Below are positions 49,301-54,556 of a stretch of DNA of 64,000 nt, in pieces. The stretch covers positions 64,089,936-64,153,935 of the forward strand of contig CM059564.1 of NCBI GenBank assembly GCA_030386875.1. The letters run 5' to 3'. The position numbers and the translations under genes are program-made. The first letter of the stretch is position 1; each line of letters starts with the position of its first letter. Source of the DNA: Morinoia aosen (taxonomy: Eukaryota; Arthropoda; Malacostraca; Amphipoda; Talitridae). The notes under the pieces were generated by a model. It did no database searches, was not told the DNA's origin, and was given only the letters and a program-made list of their open reading frames with translations.

Positions 49301-50302
49301 ACAACATCTATGAGTATTTCAAGAAGTTATTGCATATGAAAATCTGATGTAAAACATGTTGAACTACTGTCATTGCATTAGCTTTTTTATTCCAAAAAAC
49401 AAAAAACAAGCACAGCAAATTTGCTATGTTATAATAAATATAATTGGTGCCATAATTTAATTGATACATACAATTATTTCCTAAATTAATCATGACAAAT
49501 TTACAACCATAAGTATTCAATATCTTAAATACTACTAGGCTCCTATGAGTATGATAAAAAAAATTCTTTAGCAATTTGAATAAAAGTTAACATGATATAT
49601 GATATTCTATTTATATTTTCTGCCTTTCCTAATTATGAAAAAACACTTTCATATCCATGGCATTTATAATGTCAATTAAAAAAAACTTTGCACATGTCCA
49701 TAAAGTGGTACTCAACAACTTAATACTCATAACAAGGATACACACAAGTTAAATACTTAGCACCATCAATTACCACTGGGCTTAGCAAAATAGCTTATTA
49801 ATTATCATTGCACAAACTCTTCAGAAACAGCACTGATTTCACCTGTATGCAACATAGAAGCTAACTTTATTCTATTATATTATTATCCTTATATTTACTG
49901 TTCTAATTATATTTCTAATTTATTTGTCACAGTTGTAAATGAGCTCTACATTCTATGGTGCTTAGGTTACTCAGTTGTTAGGCATCCTATAAACTTTTAT
50001 AATCAATTATCTAACACAAAATTTGCACACAAATTAGCCTTACTACTAAATATTTACAATAGGAAGTATGGTAAAATAACTCGCCAAGACATTTATATGC
50101 AAGGCCAACCAGATCAGAAGTAACGGCTCTGAAGGCCTCCTCGAAATCTTACCTTCTCTGACAGGTGGATAAAGTTCGCTTGTTACTCACCAGCAATAAT
50201 TCCTTTCAAGCCTTTATTTCCACCTCCGGTGGCAGCTGCTGCACCGCCAGTATAACTCATCCATGGTCTCCCAAAAGGATTTTTGAACGGAGGTTGATTC
50301 AT
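4251..50302 (-). CDS. SLC25A1: Mitochondrial citrate/tricarboxylate carrier, six exons (whole gene)
   Basis: Inner-membrane antiporter that exports citrate in exchange for malate, feeding cytosolic acetyl-CoA for lipid synthesis. The coding exons on the minus strand are 50302-50191, 13093-12880, 11178-10955, 9937-9794, 8226-8076 and 4359-4251. Their lengths sum to 954 bases, 317 codons plus stop, matching the usual family length. All three carrier signatures are present: PTEYVK (exon 2), PMETVK (exon 3) and PVDVVK (exon 5), one per tandem repeat of about 100 residues. The family-specific words [42 protein letters not shown] and FYKGTVPRL are also seen. Intron 1 is about 37 kb and filled with nested transposons; the other introns are 0.9-3.7 kb. 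Exon 2 contains two single-base anomalies (see its entry). Family assignment is very secure. Confidence 0.93.
4360..8075 (-). other. Intron 5 of the citrate carrier (3.7 kb)
   Basis: Bounded by GTAAG at 8075-8071 and TTAG at 4363-4360. The content is AT-rich with no coding domain or terminal-repeat element that I can identify. A word of about 19 bases (CAACACGGCTCTCAA) is duplicated in tandem near 5375-5412. Confidence 0.7.
8076..8226 (-). CDS. SLC25A1: Citrate carrier exon 5
   Basis: Acceptor TTTACAG, donor GC|GTAAG. Encodes [20 protein letters not shown], the third carrier signature PVDVVK, and [14 protein letters not shown], ending in NEGPR and a split Ala codon. Phases match exons 4 and 6. 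Confidence 0.95.
8462..8690. mobile_element. piggyBac-type MITE (221 bp) in intron 4
   Basis: Terminal inverted repeats CCCTTTAACGCCCA (8466-8479) and TGGGCGTTAAAGGG (8673-8686) are perfect 14-bp complements. They are flanked by TTAA on both sides (8462-8465 and 8687-8690), the target duplicated by the piggyBac superfamily. There is no internal coding capacity. Confidence 0.85.
9177..9418. mobile_element. Second TTAA-flanked MITE (234 bp) in intron 4
   Basis: Flanked by TTAA at 9177-9180 and 9415-9418. The ends CACGTTCGTTGCCG and CGGCAGTGAACTGG are imperfect inverted repeats, with about 13 of 18 positions matching when TTAA is included. A short internal hairpin (CCGCTGGACGC..GTCCAGCGG) lies next to the left end. 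It is a different family from the MITE at 8462. Confidence 0.65.
9794..9937 (-). CDS. SLC25A1: Citrate carrier exon 4
   Basis: Acceptor GGCAG, donor G|GTGAGT. Encodes [20 protein letters not shown], then [20 protein letters not shown] and VPKLVV, ending one base into a Gly codon. The [10 protein letters not shown] segment is diagnostic of the citrate carrier among mitochondrial carriers. Confidence 0.95.
9938..10954 (-). other. Intron 3 of the citrate carrier
   Basis: About 1.0 kb with a canonical donor (GTGGGT) and acceptor (CAG). No repeat or gene was recognised inside. Confidence 0.75.
10955..11178 (-). CDS. SLC25A1: Citrate carrier exon 3
   Basis: Acceptor CTTTCAG, donor G|GTGGGT. Encodes [33 protein letters not shown], the second carrier signature PMETVK, and [20 protein letters not shown]. 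The frame stays open about 290 bases upstream into the intron, but that extension has no carrier similarity. The conserved SAV-R-FGAF join fixes the acceptor. Confidence 0.95.
11650..12016 (+). repeat. Dispersed 0.35-kb repeat, copy 3
   Basis: Carries GTTAGTTTAAGCCTCCCTAA, GGCACCATTTAGT, GGAATCTATGCACAAAGTG, CTGAAAAACAGGGCAGCAGT and GGCCTACCTAACCTTTAGCT. A 19-bp internal segment (GAAGTAGTAGGAACTGAA) is duplicated near 11812-11848. The terminal CCCCTGA of the family has expanded into a 23-base C run. Confidence 0.8.
11990..12012 (+). repeat. C23 homopolymer
   Basis: An uninterrupted run of 23 C lies exactly where other copies of the repeat have four or five C before CTGA. The length may be unreliable in sequencing. 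Confidence 0.95.
12880..13093 (-). CDS. SLC25A1: Citrate carrier exon 2, with two single-base anomalies
   Basis: Encodes the first carrier repeat: [40 protein letters not shown] and [18 protein letters not shown]. From the acceptor CAG at 13096-13094, the first codons give G-G-I-T-G in phase with exon 1, but one surplus T at 13080/13079 then shifts the frame relative to the conserved GIEIC. At the other end the conserved Arg codon needs AG before the donor, whereas the sequence reads CAGTATTT, one G short of CAG|GTATTT. The two errors cancel in length, so both phases look right while the interior would be misread. Both sit in short homonucleotide doublets, which fits base-calling errors; a real lesion is not excluded. 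Confidence 0.85.
13385..14230 (+). repeat. Dispersed 0.35-kb repeat, tandem triple (copies 4-6)
   Basis: Three partly deleted head-to-tail copies. Starts are at about 13385 (AATTTAAGCCTCCCTGCC), 13551 (AAGTTAGATTCGGCCTCCCT) and 13918 (5'-truncated). Internal landmarks such as ACCATTTAGTATAG, AACCGAAAAAAGATGG, GGCCTACCTAAACCTCAGCT and GGCCTAACTAATCTTCAGCT repeat in order. The array ends near the family's CCCCTGA. Confidence 0.75.
14231..15880. other. Intron 1 sequence, no gene recognised
   Basis: AT-rich except for a GC-rich island at about 15540-15670. Short frames cross the island on both strands but show no domain. A short word (GTCGTCAATCTATTCA) is repeated near 15821-15852. Confidence 0.4.
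15883..16240 (+). repeat. Dispersed 0.35-kb repeat, copy 7
   Basis: A near full-length copy: TTTTAAGCCTCCTTAAC, GCACCATTTAGTATGG, GTGCTGAAAAACAGGACAGC, ACCTATTCTATTTCAACA, GGGAGCGCTAATTC. Its end hairpin reads ATAACAATAATTGTAT followed by CCCTGA. Confidence 0.85.
16270..16602 (-). mobile_element. tRNA-derived SINE with 13-bp target duplication
   Basis: On the minus strand the element starts at 16589 with GGCCTCACAGTGGCCGAGTG, an A-box-like region, followed about 45 bases on by the B-box GGTTCGATCCC. This is the internal RNA polymerase III promoter of a tRNA gene. The body runs to 16283 and is flanked by identical 13-bp duplications TCGGAAAAAAGTA at 16270-16282 and 16590-16602. The 3' end is AT-rich (TATATA) rather than poly(A). 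The tRNA-like head lacks a convincing anticodon arm, so this is a SINE and not a functional tRNA gene. Confidence 0.85.
16910..17262 (+). repeat. Dispersed 0.35-kb repeat, copy 8
   Basis: A good copy: GTTTTAGCCCCCTTTACCAC, GAGAGGAAGGGTGAAGGCAC, GGGAACGCGGAATCTATGCA, GTGCTGAAGAACAGGACAGC, AACCTTTAGCTCGGGCCCTC. The end hairpin is AAACAATAGTTGTTT followed by TCCCCTGA. It lies about 65 bp before retrotransposon A. Confidence 0.85.
17328..18747 (+). repeat. 5' LTR of element A
   Basis: 1420 bp, TG...CA ends. I find only two differences from its partner (ATTGAATTA/ATTGAACTA near 17430 and TTAAACGATT/TTAAATGATT near 18160). A frame of about 127 codons inside is shared by both LTRs but matches nothing I know. 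Confidence 0.93.
18748..21318 (+). other. Element A inner region, left part
   Basis: Begins TAT then the primer-binding candidate TGGTGCCAAGCGGTGG (18750-18765). It is AT-rich to about 20.7 kb and then becomes a GC-rich segment with overlapping open frames on both strands, rich in Arg, Ala and Ser. No retroviral-type domain. It ends at the CGAG target of element B. Confidence 0.75.
21323..23035 (+). repeat. 5' LTR of element B
   Basis: 1713 bp. I count 11 substitutions and one 2-base indel against the 3' LTR, about 0.6 percent. Frames inside it on both strands (21454-21789 plus, 22079-21489 minus) are mirrored in the other LTR and show no domain. Confidence 0.93.
23044..23059 (+). promoter_or_regulatory. 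Primer-binding site candidate of element B
   Basis: TGGTGAGATCAACCCG starts eight bases after the LTR; primer-binding sites begin TGG to pair with tRNA CCA ends. I cannot name the matching tRNA with confidence. Confidence 0.5.
23403..24422 (+). CDS. gag: Element B Gag polyprotein (339 aa)
   Basis: Structural protein that forms the retrotransposon particle and packages its RNA. Residues from about 50 to 185 fit the retrotransposon Gag capsid pattern ([51 protein letters not shown]). A basic, Arg-rich linker rich in [11 protein letters not shown]-type sequence follows. A single CCHC zinc knuckle ([14 protein letters not shown]) lies near residues 302-315. The start is the first Met after a 367-base leader. 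The ORF is intact and ends TAG at 24420-24422. A slippery heptamer A-AAA-AAC (24398-24404) sits in the gag frame six codons before the stop, where a -1 shift enters the protease frame. Confidence 0.9.
   Translation: MPARGRRNHDRRNAPATPPQPEEEAVNMPVVTSCVGAIGAKFRRGDNVGEHMARLKFLTGNLNNSEQVKAFFLCLGPQEAKECNQIIDTLTNLREAENWLRSYADQVEHPTQALFEIVTKKQTSREGVSEYLTRLERLYNENYLEHPERILVDLMWLGLRENITRPFRSDARPTTVQELRDMAIEVENRRIVPVPRETTEKREPERERAQRSERRPQHETARVGHTMRHSPQRPRGYRQEVPPWRERNRQIRHSPYHRRGNYEAPHWSEKGRLRSQQHQIYYARKPQPHSEAPPAPAVDLAQYRTVPPPCVNCGKFGHLRADCRVQQFAGQPKNGIGDR
24398..24404 (+). promoter_or_regulatory. -1 ribosomal frameshift heptamer AAAAAAC
   Basis: Codons CCA AAA AAC in the gag frame give the canonical X XXY YYZ slippery site. 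A one-base backward slip here enters the frame that carries the protease. Any downstream RNA structure would now include part of element C. Confidence 0.65.
24405..24612 (+). pseudogene. pol: Element B protease, N-terminal part (cut by C)
   Basis: The -1 frame relative to gag carries [17 protein letters not shown], with the aspartyl protease active site DTG. The frame runs to 24612, where element C begins, and the rest of pol resumes at 30677 in a frame consistent with removal of C plus one copy of the AGAT duplication. Translation in the present arrangement stops inside the C LTR at 24721. Confidence 0.88.
24613..25866 (-). repeat. 3' LTR of element C
   Basis: Plus-strand ends TGTTATGATG...CCTTACA. 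I saw no difference from the partner at 29419-30672. It contains a tandem array near 24990-25115. Confidence 0.93.
24990..25115 (+). repeat. Minisatellite in C LTR (GCTGAAGGCAAA units)
   Basis: Five to six imperfect units of about 22-33 bp, each with GCTGAAGGCAAA or a close variant and a spacer such as ACATAATATAT. It is repeated identically in the other LTR at about 29796-29921. Confidence 0.85.
25867..29397 (-). other. Element C inner region
   Basis: 3.5 kb with no retroviral domain. It contains a GTTGTT run near 26709-26730 (Asn/Gln codons), purine-rich minus-strand complements near 28270-28350, and a 33-bp duplicated segment (ACGCATCATGTTTACAATGT) near 28109-28180. Confidence 0.7.
29398..29416 (-). 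promoter_or_regulatory. Primer-binding site of element C (tRNA-Leu)
   Basis: On the minus strand the site starts TGGTGGCAGCGGTGGGATT, a 19-base complement of the 3' end of tRNA-Leu (…CCCACCGCTGCCACCA) as known in insects. It lies two bases from the LTR and fixes the orientation of C. Confidence 0.8.
29419..30672 (-). repeat. 5' LTR of element C
   Basis: Adjacent to the primer-binding site, so it is the 5' LTR on the minus strand. It appears identical to 24613-25866. Confidence 0.93.
30677..33354 (+). pseudogene. pol: Element B pol: protease end, reverse transcriptase, RNase H, integrase start
   Basis: Copies the element's RNA into DNA and integrates it. Motifs in order: reverse transcriptase with [32 protein letters not shown] and the active site YLDD (31842-31853); RNase H with [16 protein letters not shown] and [29 protein letters not shown]; then the integrase zinc finger (H..H..CMQCQ, near 32977-33100) and GVDLIEMPV. 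The upstream in-frame codons from 30558 belong to the C LTR, not to pol. At 33354/33355 the frame breaks: two bases are missing just where the second catalytic Asp of integrase lies. Confidence 0.93.
33355..34161 (+). pseudogene. pol: Element B integrase, C-terminal part (shifted frame)
   Basis: Continuation of the integrase after the frameshift: [20 protein letters not shown] contains the catalytic Glu, followed by [19 protein letters not shown] and a GPY/F-type module ([11 protein letters not shown]). It ends TGA at 34159-34161. No chromodomain is seen. Confidence 0.92.
34199..34330 (+). CDS. 43-codon ORF after pol with signal-like start
   Basis: The frame begins [16 protein letters not shown], a plausible secretion signal or membrane segment, continues with a basic patch and ends TAG. 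It starts 37 bases after the pol stop, where some Gypsy elements carry an envelope gene. It is too short to identify and could be chance. Confidence 0.2.
   Translation: MHKLAFAGCVLVCLILRKLLRRSEFLALYCFNLNVFFSRIVLF
36748..36785 (+). terminator. AATAAA plus A15 tract near the 3' LTR
   Basis: AATAAA is followed after 17 bases by 15 consecutive A. This is the signature of a reverse-transcribed polyadenylated RNA end, here inside element B 39 bases before the 3' LTR. Confidence 0.6.
36825..38539 (+). repeat. 3' LTR of element B
   Basis: 1715 bp; see the 5' LTR for differences. Followed by CGAG (38540-38543). Confidence 0.93.
38544..39252 (+). other. Element A inner region, right part
   Basis: 709 bp between B and the 3' LTR of A. 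It contains a CA dinucleotide run near 38640-38652 and no reading frame of note. A purine tract before the LTR is weak (GGCGAGGA). Confidence 0.75.
39253..40672 (+). repeat. 3' LTR of element A
   Basis: 1420 bp, two visible differences from the 5' LTR. Followed directly by GCGA. Confidence 0.93.
41254..41605 (+). repeat. Dispersed 0.35-kb repeat, copy 9
   Basis: Begins ATTAGATTATAAGTTAGTAA and CAGCCTCCCAAACTGCAAC, with GAAACAAGATAAAAGTTGAA and GCTGAAAAACATTACAGCAG. The end is diverged (GAAACAATTTTATTACC). Confidence 0.8.
41606..43915. other. Intron 1 sequence, no gene recognised
   Basis: Short frames only (for example at 41753-42073 on the minus strand) with no domain. No paired repeats were found. 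Confidence 0.4.
43918..44610 (+). repeat. Dispersed 0.35-kb repeat, tandem triple (copies 10-12)
   Basis: Copy 10 is cut to about 85 bp (CAACAAAGATAGAACGGAG, GCACCATTTAGTA). Copy 11 is near full length with a perfect end hairpin GATACAATAGTTGTATC followed by CCACTAA. Copy 12 starts within the unit (CGGTGAATCTTTGCACAAGG) and ends at GGGAGCGCTCGGG. Same orientation as all the others. Confidence 0.8.
45125..45375 (+). repeat. Dispersed 0.35-kb repeat, diverged copy 13
   Basis: Recognisable through GGTATAGACAGGTGAAAACA, AGCAAGTTAGGAACGAAGA, CTACCTTTAGTTGAGGTAAC and CCCTCTGGGGCGCTAGT. It is more diverged than the other copies. Confidence 0.5.
45376..48000. other. Intron 1 sequence, AT-rich
   Basis: No recognisable gene. 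A 114-codon plus frame (45813-46157) has no known motif. A tRNA-like fragment lies at 47.2 kb. Confidence 0.4.
47218..47312 (+). repeat. SINE fragment with tRNA B-box
   Basis: Contains GCGGGTTCGATTCCCGGTGC, a strong B-box, followed by TGGCGCAGAGATTTTCCCC. The D-arm and A-box are missing or degenerate, so this is a SINE remnant rather than a tRNA gene. No target duplication was identified. Confidence 0.55.
48001..48183. mobile_element. Palindromic MITE (183 bp)
   Basis: Ends CTCTAAAGGGGCCCATAGAC and GTCTATGGGCCGCTTTAGAG are inverted repeats with one mismatch; the pairing extends through GATCAATTTAAT. The internal word CCCACAGACGATCAATTAA is another copy of the terminus, which lets the right half form its own hairpin. 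No coding capacity. Confidence 0.75.
48571..49245. repeat. Large near-perfect palindrome, arms of about 330 bp
   Basis: The left arm starting GGTCAATGTGAAGTTTAATG (48572) pairs with the right arm ending in its complement (about 49244). Paired landmarks include GAACTTTGAAGTTGGCC / GGCCAACTTCAAAGTTC, GGTTGGGTCGTGAGGGG / CCCCTCACGACCCAACC and TTCTAACCCACCCATTAGGG / CCCTAATGGGTGGGTTAGAA. The centre near 48908 (ATGGCGGCGCCCATGG) leaves only a few unpaired bases. No reading frame is maintained. It is a foldback element or a MITE with very long inverted repeats. Confidence 0.88.
49246..50190. other. Intron 1, 5' part next to exon 1
   Basis: AT-rich, no recognised element. The donor site is GTGAGT at 50190-50185. 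Confidence 0.5.
50191..50302 (-). CDS. SLC25A1: Citrate carrier exon 1 (start codon)
   Basis: Encodes [20 protein letters not shown], an Ala/Gly-rich stretch and NKGLKGIIA, ending one base into a Gly codon before G|GTGAGT. The words PFKNPF and KGLKGIIAG match the N-terminus of insect citrate carriers, and the phase joins exon 2 at 13093. The start is the only Met compatible with the family length (317 residues total) and sits in the context CCGCCATGA. Confidence 0.9.
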
Positions 50303-50490
50303 GGCGGTAACACGGATAACTCGCGACCTCAGTCTTCCGCAACTGACAAACTACTGAGCGGTCTGTGTCTCTTAACTCTCTTGTCTCTTCTGTGGCACTC
50401 GCAGTCTGTGCGGCTGCTGTTTGTTGCTGTCACTTGCTCAGCTGTTGTAGAAAGGATGCGTACGCTCAGGGTTCCCACGAGCTAATTTCA
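50303..50490 (-). promoter_or_regulatory. 5' UTR and core promoter region of the citrate carrier
   Basis: GC- and CpG-richer than its surroundings, without TATA. Two arthropod initiator matches TCAGT occur on the minus strand at 50346-50342 and 50357-50353, which would give a 5' untranslated region of about 40-55 bases. Confidence 0.45.
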
Positions 50491-51320
50491 AATTTCCCTA
50501 AATAAGTTTGAAAGCACAAATGGATATTTTTCAGTACCCTTTAACTACTCCAATAGTTAACTCAGGTAATTAGTATTTCAAATGACCTCATCCAATTTCA
50601 TGGTTCATTTGATCTGGAGACTCGATCTGTATTACCCAGATCGTTTATGGTTTTTCTGTCAATTTAAAACCATTATGTTTAAATCCCATCGGTTGTAATG
50701 CATTTCATGTTTTAACGTTTTTTTTTGGAAATGCATGGTTTTTCTCCTCTGTCAAGTTGTTCAGTCTGCACCTTCGCAATAACCAATCTGTACCTTGGCA
50801 GTTTGTTAGGAAAATGAGATAAATGGTTTGTTATCACCTCAGAAGTATCAAATTTCGTCGTTTTATTCTGTATTGCAATAGATTTATTTAATGTAACCAC
50901 GATTTAGTAATTTGCTAATAGTTGAAGTTTAGAATGTTATTTCCAAGCACTTTGCAAGAGCTCACCGGCTTATAGCCAGAAAACATTATAAATCAATCAA
51001 CTTTTCACTAATTTTTGTTTTAAATCATGGTATTTAATATATATAAACCCTCATTTGTTGTAATATTTTTGTAGAACAATTGCGCACAAATATTTTCAAA
51101 ATAATATAAAGTAACAAATGAAAATTTTTGTGTATTCCTAAACCACTCTACGCTTCTTGTCGAGTTATTTAAATAACTAATTCTCAGCCAAAAAGTTGTT
51201 CTGAAATCATATTTTTCGCAAAGGTAAAAATAATTCAATATCAATCAAAAGCACCGCATAAGAACTTGATGAAAAATAAATGGTGAACATTTATTTTGCT
51301 GAATGAACATTTACAGCAGA
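50491..51320. other. Upstream flank, no gene recognised
   Basis: AT-rich sequence without motifs I can support. Confidence 0.4.
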
Positions 51321-51325
51321 ATGTG

Positions 51326-51382
51326 TCCTGGATTGCTGAAAGGATATCCTGGATTGCTGAAAGGATATCCTGGATTGCTGAA
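51326..51382 (+). repeat. 21-bp tandem repeat, about 2.7 units
   Basis: CCTGGATTGCTGAAAGGATAT repeats without mismatch; the last unit breaks off at GCTGAA. Confidence 0.95.
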
Positions 51383-51785
51383 CTGCATATCTGATTTGAA
51401 AATGAAATCATACACCAGTCAATTGAAGGGCTCATGTAATTAATGCCTCTGTGTGATAATTGGCAGTTTGTTATTTGCTTACTACTATACAGTCAGGTAA
51501 TTTCAAGGTTTGAGTCGCATTTTAAAAAATAAGTGTCGTTTGTGCATAGATTTCCTAGTGAATCAAATAATTTTCAATTACTTCACCCCAGAAAGCGTGA
51601 ACTTCCTGTTGTGACTGAACTCCCTGATGATCGCCCAAGTTAGGTTGACAGCTTAGCATTACTACTTAGATGAGTTTTCAACTTGAACCTTCAAAGTGGA
51701 TCTTGAAAGCCTTCAACCTGTTGCATACTAAAATGACGGCAATTTTTATATGTCAACTAGTCCACCTCCCTTTATCTATTTATAT

Positions 51786-52217
51786 ATTTATAAAAAGGAG
51801 CCGTGTCCGTCCGTCCGTCTGTGTGTCACACCCACCAGCCTGCAGTGTGAGATGAGCGTATCTGTGATACAAGCTTCATCAACTCCACAATTTTCGGTGC
51901 CTTAACCCAGCAAATTGGGAGTCGGAATGAATATCACGTGTATTTTTTTGTTAAATTAGGTTGAATAGAATATCAGCGATTGAGGCTTGTTGTTGAAGCT
52001 CAGTTGGTCCTATATCTAATCCTGTCATTCTTTTGACGGGCCGTGTGCACTCGTTTAAAATAAGAAAGAAGGCGAAATGAAGGGAAGGCCGTAAGACAAA
52101 AAAAATTCAATTCCTCGAGAGTTGATGAGGCCGAGCTTGTATCACAGATACGCTCACCACTCACTTTCGGCTGGCTTCGGACAGACAGACAGACGGACAC
52201 GGCTCTTATTATGGTAT
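51786..52217. mobile_element. Foldback element with inverted repeats of about 110 bp
   Basis: The left arm reads GGAGCCGTGTCCGTCCGTCC ... GAGCGTATCTGTGATACAAG and the right arm its complement CTTGTATCACAGATACGCTC ... GACGGACACGGCTC. Arms pair over about 110 bp with some mismatches; the middle of about 200 bp has no coding capacity. Its outer terminus resembles the sequence at 53226-53250. Confidence 0.75.
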
Positions 52218-52521
52218 AGATTGTAACTTAATTTCATTAATGATTGAAATAGGTTCGGATGTCATCCTGAATAAAAATGAAAGAAGAATGCATGCCCATT
52301 TGAACATTTCATTTGAAAATAGTTCTCACGACTGATTTGTGGCTGAAACAACAAAAAAGTGCCCCTTTGTGACGCCGCGGATGCGTCATATAAAAATTCA
52401 TTTAGTGTACGCATTTGAAGGGTTGGTGAAGGGGAAGTTGAAAAGTTAGAGGGTTTTGTGTCTCAAATACAGGGTGGCGCAAAAATCACTACACTATTTT
52501 TAATATTTACTAGTCCACACA

Positions 52522-52748
52522 TGCTGGTCGGCATTAATCTGAAGAATTCCATCCCTTCTTTCTTGAGTTAAATTCGATCTTGCAAGTCGATGCTGTTAAG
52601 CATTAGTCTGAAGAATTTCACATATTCTTGAGTGAGTTGAAGTCTCTCGTGCCACTCGATGTTGTCCAGCGTTATGCCGAAGAATTTCCTCGCTTCTTTC
52701 ATGTGTTTAGCTCTCTCTAGCTACTCGGTGCTGCTCTGCATTATTCCG
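52522..52748 (-). repeat. 69-bp tandem repeats, 3.3 units (23 codons each)
   Basis: Unit boundaries at 52522, 52591, 52660 and 52729, each exactly 69 bp, diverged by substitutions only. On the minus strand they translate to imperfect 23-residue units like EWHERLQLTQEYVKFFRLML, with one stop in the first and third plus-order units. Exact multiples of three and no indels indicate past selection as protein. Confidence 0.75.
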
Positions 52749-52911
52749 TAGTCCAAACGCCGTTCAGGGTCAATTTAGCTCTAGCTTCTCGCTGGCGAGC
52801 AGCATTGCTTCGTCTTACCATTTCGCGTTGTTCATCCGATCGTCTTCGGCGTTTTTCTTGCTGTCGAAGTCTTGCCACTTCTCTCTTGCGGTTGGACATA
52901 TTTCTATCCAT
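52741..52911 (-). pseudogene. Arg-rich N-terminal ORF remnant (56 codons)
   Basis: Starts MDRNMSNRKREVARLRQQEK, continues RRRRSDEQREMVRRSNAARQ and REARAKLTL, and stops at TAA 52743-52741. A one-base frame change then leads into the 69-bp repeat frame. Arginine-rich heads followed by short repeats of this style occur at the N-terminus of some arthropod transposon proteins, including Helitron-type helicases. I cannot assign it to one. No helicase or nuclease follows. Confidence 0.4.
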
Positions 52912-53164
52912 GGTGGCCTCTTTTGCCGGAATTTCACTCTGATATGTCGTCTATTATCTCTTCTAAGCCTTTCAAGAAAATCACAATTTCAAAAACAATA
53001 ACTCAAGTTCCAAAATCTTGGGCCTTATACCAAGTGGTAGCCAGGTTACTGGTCAAACGAATTTAAAACATTTCTTTTCGCATTATCAATTAAAAATATC
53101 CAAGCGACATGATGAATTTCAATAGAGAAAGCTCCATAGAAAATTTCCATTTGTAAAATAAGCC

Positions 53165-53260
53165 GGTTGCGTATTCTGGATACCATAATCAAGAGGGTGT
53201 CACACGGACGCACGGAGAGACGAACGGACGCAGCTCCTTTCATAATAGTGAATACACAAC
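53165..53260 (-). repeat. Single terminus related to the foldback element
   Basis: The minus strand reads AAAGGAGCTGCGTCCGTTCG followed by CCGTGCGTCCGTGTGACACC, resembling the AAAGGAGCCGTGTCCGTCCG terminus at 51793. It could be the 5' end of the element whose coding remnant is at 52741-52911. Confidence 0.5.
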
Positions 53261-53689
53261 TAATACAGCTGTAAAAATGCGTCACATAGGAAATGAAAAA
53301 ATCTTCAAATTTCCTCCTGTGTCGGTGATACTGATTAAAAGCATATTTTGTCATTAAAATTTGTACAATTATATTTTCCCAAAAAAACGAAATACAACTA
53401 AGATCTACCAGCAAAAAGAGCGGAAAGCTATTTCTCTCACACTGTAAGTTGCAGTACAGTGGGACTTCATAAGAATATTTAATGAGCCCTCCAAATATTG
53501 CATTATTGTGATGATTTTTTTCAAAATTCAGATATTTCGGCTCAACAGGAGGCAAAGAACGCTCTGGGAGACAAAGATTTCTACAAAATGCATGCGTAAT
53601 TCAACGTGTTAATTTGTTTATAAAATGTTGCAACAGATTTAAAAATATCGACTTGACAACGTTTCAGTCAACCAGGAATTTCACGATCA

Positions 53690-54330
53690 TTGCAATGCAT
53701 TCAAACAAAAGATTTAAACCTGTTTTCATATAAAATTCAAGTAATACAATTGTTAAAATTTGCAGACAATCAACAAAGAAAAAACTTTGCAAGTGCATTT
53801 CTATGTCTTACGAATGATGAAACTTGCAACTCACACCCAATCATGTTTGATGAGACCCATTTCCTTATTATGTAGGCAAGTTAATAAACAGAACGGCCGT
53901 TTCTGACGTGATTAAAACCCTAGGATAATCCAAAAACAATCACTTCATGGTCAGAAGGTGTCCGTCTGCTGTGGCATAACTAGTGCAGAAATCATTGGTC
54001 CATCCTTTTTCCAGGATGTTGATGGTGCAACCATGACAGTGAAAGGAGACAACTACAGACAAATGATACAAGAATATCTATTGCCTCAACTGGAAGATTT
54101 GAATAAACAGAATTTGTGGTTCCAACAAGGTGGGCGACACCACATACTGCAAGAAGAAATCATGGCAAAACCAAGAGCAGCCTTTTCTGATGGAATAATT
54201 TTACAGTTTAAGTGACGTTCCCCCCTTGCCATCACGTGGTCTCCTGATTTAACTTCTCCATATTTCTTCTTATGGGGAGACCATCAATATGCCTAATACT
54301 CTCCATGAGTTAAAAAGCATCATAGAAGAA
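53690..54330 (+). pseudogene. Tc1/mariner-type transposase remnant
   Basis: DDE transposase that would cut and paste the element through its inverted repeats. The pieces in order are: SYKIQVIQLLKFADNQQRKN and MFDETHF (first catalytic Asp region, 53690-53875), then VCCGITSAEIIGPSFFQDVD, LEDLNKQNLWFQQ (53958-54215), and in a further frame SPDLTSPYFFLWG near 54240-54285. The second catalytic Asp position reads Gly, and a base is missing directly after it, so translation leaves the frame. The N-terminal DNA-binding part is not recognisable. Dead copy. Confidence 0.8.
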
Positions 54331-54556
54331 ATCAACTGAAACACTCCCGATATTTTGAAAAAAAGTCATGGAAAGTAGTGTACGTATAATAAGTTTATGT
54401 TTAAATAGTTATTAAGAATATTTAAAGGAGACCATATTTGAATAAAAAATTTCAAGATTTTCTCGTATATTTCATTTGCAACCAATTTTTATAGCTGTAT
54501 CAGTTGACGTGTAATAAATGTTCAAAATGGTGAAAGGATTTTTGCGCCATCCTGTA

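Larger units (their letters stand above)
52470..54554 (+). mobile_element. Decayed Tc1/mariner-type transposon with an inner insertion
   Basis: Terminal inverted repeats CAGGGTGGCGCAAAAATC (52470) and GATTTTTGCGCCATCCTG (ending 54554) match at about 17 of 19 positions and are flanked by TA on both sides (52468-52469, 54555-54556), the target of this superfamily. The right half carries transposase remnants. The left half (about 52517-53260) appears to be unrelated inserted material. Confidence 0.8.
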
